From positions 1,459,001 through 1,523,000 of the forward strand of contig JAKOGI010000025.1 of the NCBI GenBank assembly GCA_029747015.1: a stretch of 64,000 nt of DNA, in the 5' to 3' direction. The position numbers and the translations under genes are program-made. Within the stretch, counting starts at the first letter, position 1; each line of letters starts with the position of its first letter. Under the pieces are notes generated by a model, which saw only the letters and a list, made by a program, of their open reading frames with translations, had not been told where the DNA came from and did not search any database. Below are positions 62,749-64,000 of the stretch, piece by piece. This DNA is from Carnegiea gigantea (lineage: Eukaryota > Streptophyta > Magnoliopsida > Caryophyllales > Cactaceae).

Positions 62749-62871
62749 CATCTCTGTAATAACTTGATTAGCCTCTTTGTTTCATAAATAATGTCCACTA
62801 TTTCTTTTTAAAATATCTCAAAATAATATTTTTTATCAAAATGAAAAATTATCAAATTTATAATGGTAAAA

Positions 62872-63130
62872 TGATAAATGTCTTACTACAAGACACTTTT
62901 AAAGTGTCTTATTTTTTCCAAAAATCATATTACAATGTTTTTAAATTCAAAAAAATGGTATAATCGAATCGCGAAAACATATTATGACTTATAAATTATG
63001 TAAAATCATCTTTTTTATCCGTAATTGACTTTATTTCTAAAATACGCGCATCATATACCCTCGTAGATGAGGTTGATTCAAATACAAAAGATATTATTGA
63101 TATTTTATCTTTAAATAAGTCAACTCATTG
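62872..63130. mobile_element. Diverged, right-truncated relative of the MITE at 23571-23944
   Basis: The left end, TGATAAATGTCTTACTACAA, then GACACTTTTAAAGTGTCTTA, matches the terminal repeat of the CASPL4A-intron MITE. Similarity continues inward (AAAAAATGGT, ATTATGTAAAA). I could not find the matching right terminal repeat. Confidence 0.5.
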
Positions 63131-63758
63131 TTATTTCTTAAAATGCGTGCAAAGCCGTAATGAATGTTCGTTTCAGATTTGAAGAAAACAATAGGCATGT
63201 TCTCCTACCGTATACCTTATATAAAACAAAGCAAACTATTTGAAAAATTGAAGAAATTAAAGAATTGAAAAGAAAAAGAAATTTAAAGGAGTGTGAATAT
63301 GTAGAAATCTCTCTACTTCTAAAAATATTTGTCGTGTTGGAATTCTCAAAGCATGGTCGGTGAATGTGACAGTGTGATTGGCTATTGATACTGGGGAATT
63401 CCCTTTCTTCATCGTACCAATTAATTACTATTGGCATCGAGTTAATTATGAGTGGTTTTTGGCCCACATGAAACCTTAAAAAAACAGTGGTGAATATATT
63501 TAGAAAATTTATCTTAAAAAAAAATTCAAACTCATGTGGCACATTGGTTCATGTTTTTGTACGTATTTAAATTTTGTTATATTATAGATAAATTAACTAT
63601 CAAATAAATTAAACGAGCAGTGTATATTAGTTTTAATTTAAGTGAGGTTCCAATTCAAAATTGATTAACAATGAGTTGAAACTCATTAAATTAGTATTTT
63701 GAAATTTCACACGTAATTCAATAACTATTTTTGCCATTTCTTGACAGGTTAAATGTCC
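63131..63758. other. A+T-rich spacer, nothing recognised
   Basis: An open stretch on the minus strand (63138-63542) has no recognisable domain, no splice context and A+T-driven composition. I do not call it a gene. Confidence 0.4.
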
Positions 63759-63974
63759 TGTTGGAATGTGAAAATAGGTAATGTCCCACATTAATAAAAT
63801 ATAAAGAATATAATAGTAGGTGTTATCCTACATTAACGAAGTTAAAGGAATTGAATATACATATAAACTTGTGAGTTACTCCATTCATTATTAATTAATT
63901 TTGGGTTGACACATCCGTTAAATTTGTATACACGACTTATTTGTTAAGGTCCAATTGATATTAAAAGTTTAACA
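63759..63974 (+). mobile_element. Solo LTR related to the PEX14-intron TRIM
   Basis: The 216-bp sequence begins TGTTGGAATGTG and ends TTTAACA, with a perfect 5-bp duplication TGTCC at 63754-63758 and 63975-63979. It shares GTGAGTTACTCCATTCATT and TATACACGACTT with the LTRs at 1813-2247. No internal region or second LTR is present, so it is a solo LTR. Confidence 0.8.
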
Positions 63975-64000
63975 TGTCCATTCAAAGAATAGATTTCCCG

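Larger units (their letters stand above)
45154..62807 (-). mobile_element. 5'-truncated LINE fragment, outer shell of the nested insertion
   Basis: Three minus-strand pieces join into one reading frame: 62749-62807, 61431-61561 and 45154-45256. Joined, they read as the C-terminal RNase H region of a LINE (KLLQRWEVKIMHCYREANQ, then VTDKLAKMGI, SPPMRLGMYSYQIMCG). The frame ends in a stop, followed by a short 3' region and a tail of twelve A (T run at 45154-45165). The frame stays open across both insertion points, counting each target-site duplication once. This is strong evidence that the LTR-like sequence A (45262-61430) and the hAT element (61562-62748) inserted into it. Real LINE sequence is only about 300 bp. 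Confidence 0.75.

Noticed and set aside
63138..63542. 134-codon minus-strand frame
   Set aside because: A+T-driven open frame with no family resemblance or splice signals.

Overview
This window is nuclear DNA of a flowering plant, most likely a eudicot. The support is split, intron-rich genes for conserved plant proteins, an A+T-rich background, a plant nuclear tRNA-Leu, and plant-type Copia, LINE, SINE, hAT, TRIM and Helitron elements. I cannot name the species.

The first 37 kb is the gene-bearing half, and every protein gene recognised there lies on the minus strand. In order: PEX14 (1-3957, continuing past the left edge), the exosome cap subunit RRP40 (5402-11360, nine exons), a kinesin-light-chain-related/CMU TPR protein (15271-17596, with a leader intron upstream), tRNA-Leu(UAG) (20757-20835), a CASPL4A-type membrane protein with a GC-AG intron (21454-25038), the RING-H2 ubiquitin ligase SIS3 (27899-32897, ten exons) and a plastid histidine-phosphatase-fold protein lacking both catalytic histidines (34177-36393). 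I rebuilt the exons by eye. In every complete model the exon lengths sum to whole codons ending in a stop. The genes serve unrelated functions and do not form a pathway. Introns and spacers carry small transposons: a TRIM and a SINE in PEX14, SINEs in the phosphatase-like gene, a MITE in CASPL4A, and a hAT element about 120 bp upstream of the RRP40 start codon.

From 36.6 kb to the right edge I recognise no host gene. Three LINE relics are present (36600-38240, 38866-41932, 45154-62807). The third is the outer shell of a nested insertion of at least five layers. A LINE 3' fragment is split by a solo-LTR-like sequence A (45262-61430). A contains a smaller LTR-like insertion (46105-47254) and a long LTR-like sequence B (47756-60304) full of minisatellites. 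B is split by a non-autonomous Helitron (48857-57661). The Helitron holds a diverged tandem duplication, and at its junction sits a young, apparently intact Tork/TNT1-like Copia element (50447-55812; 1336-codon polyprotein). The same LINE is also split by a hAT element (61562-62748). Most layers are supported by target-site duplications, or by host sequence that rejoins cleanly once the insert is removed.

The observations most worth checking are the nested insertion with its order of events, the putative thylakoid pseudo-phosphatase, the TRIM beside a PEX14 splice site, the perfect G-box palindromes in the Copia U3, and the minisatellite-filled LTR.
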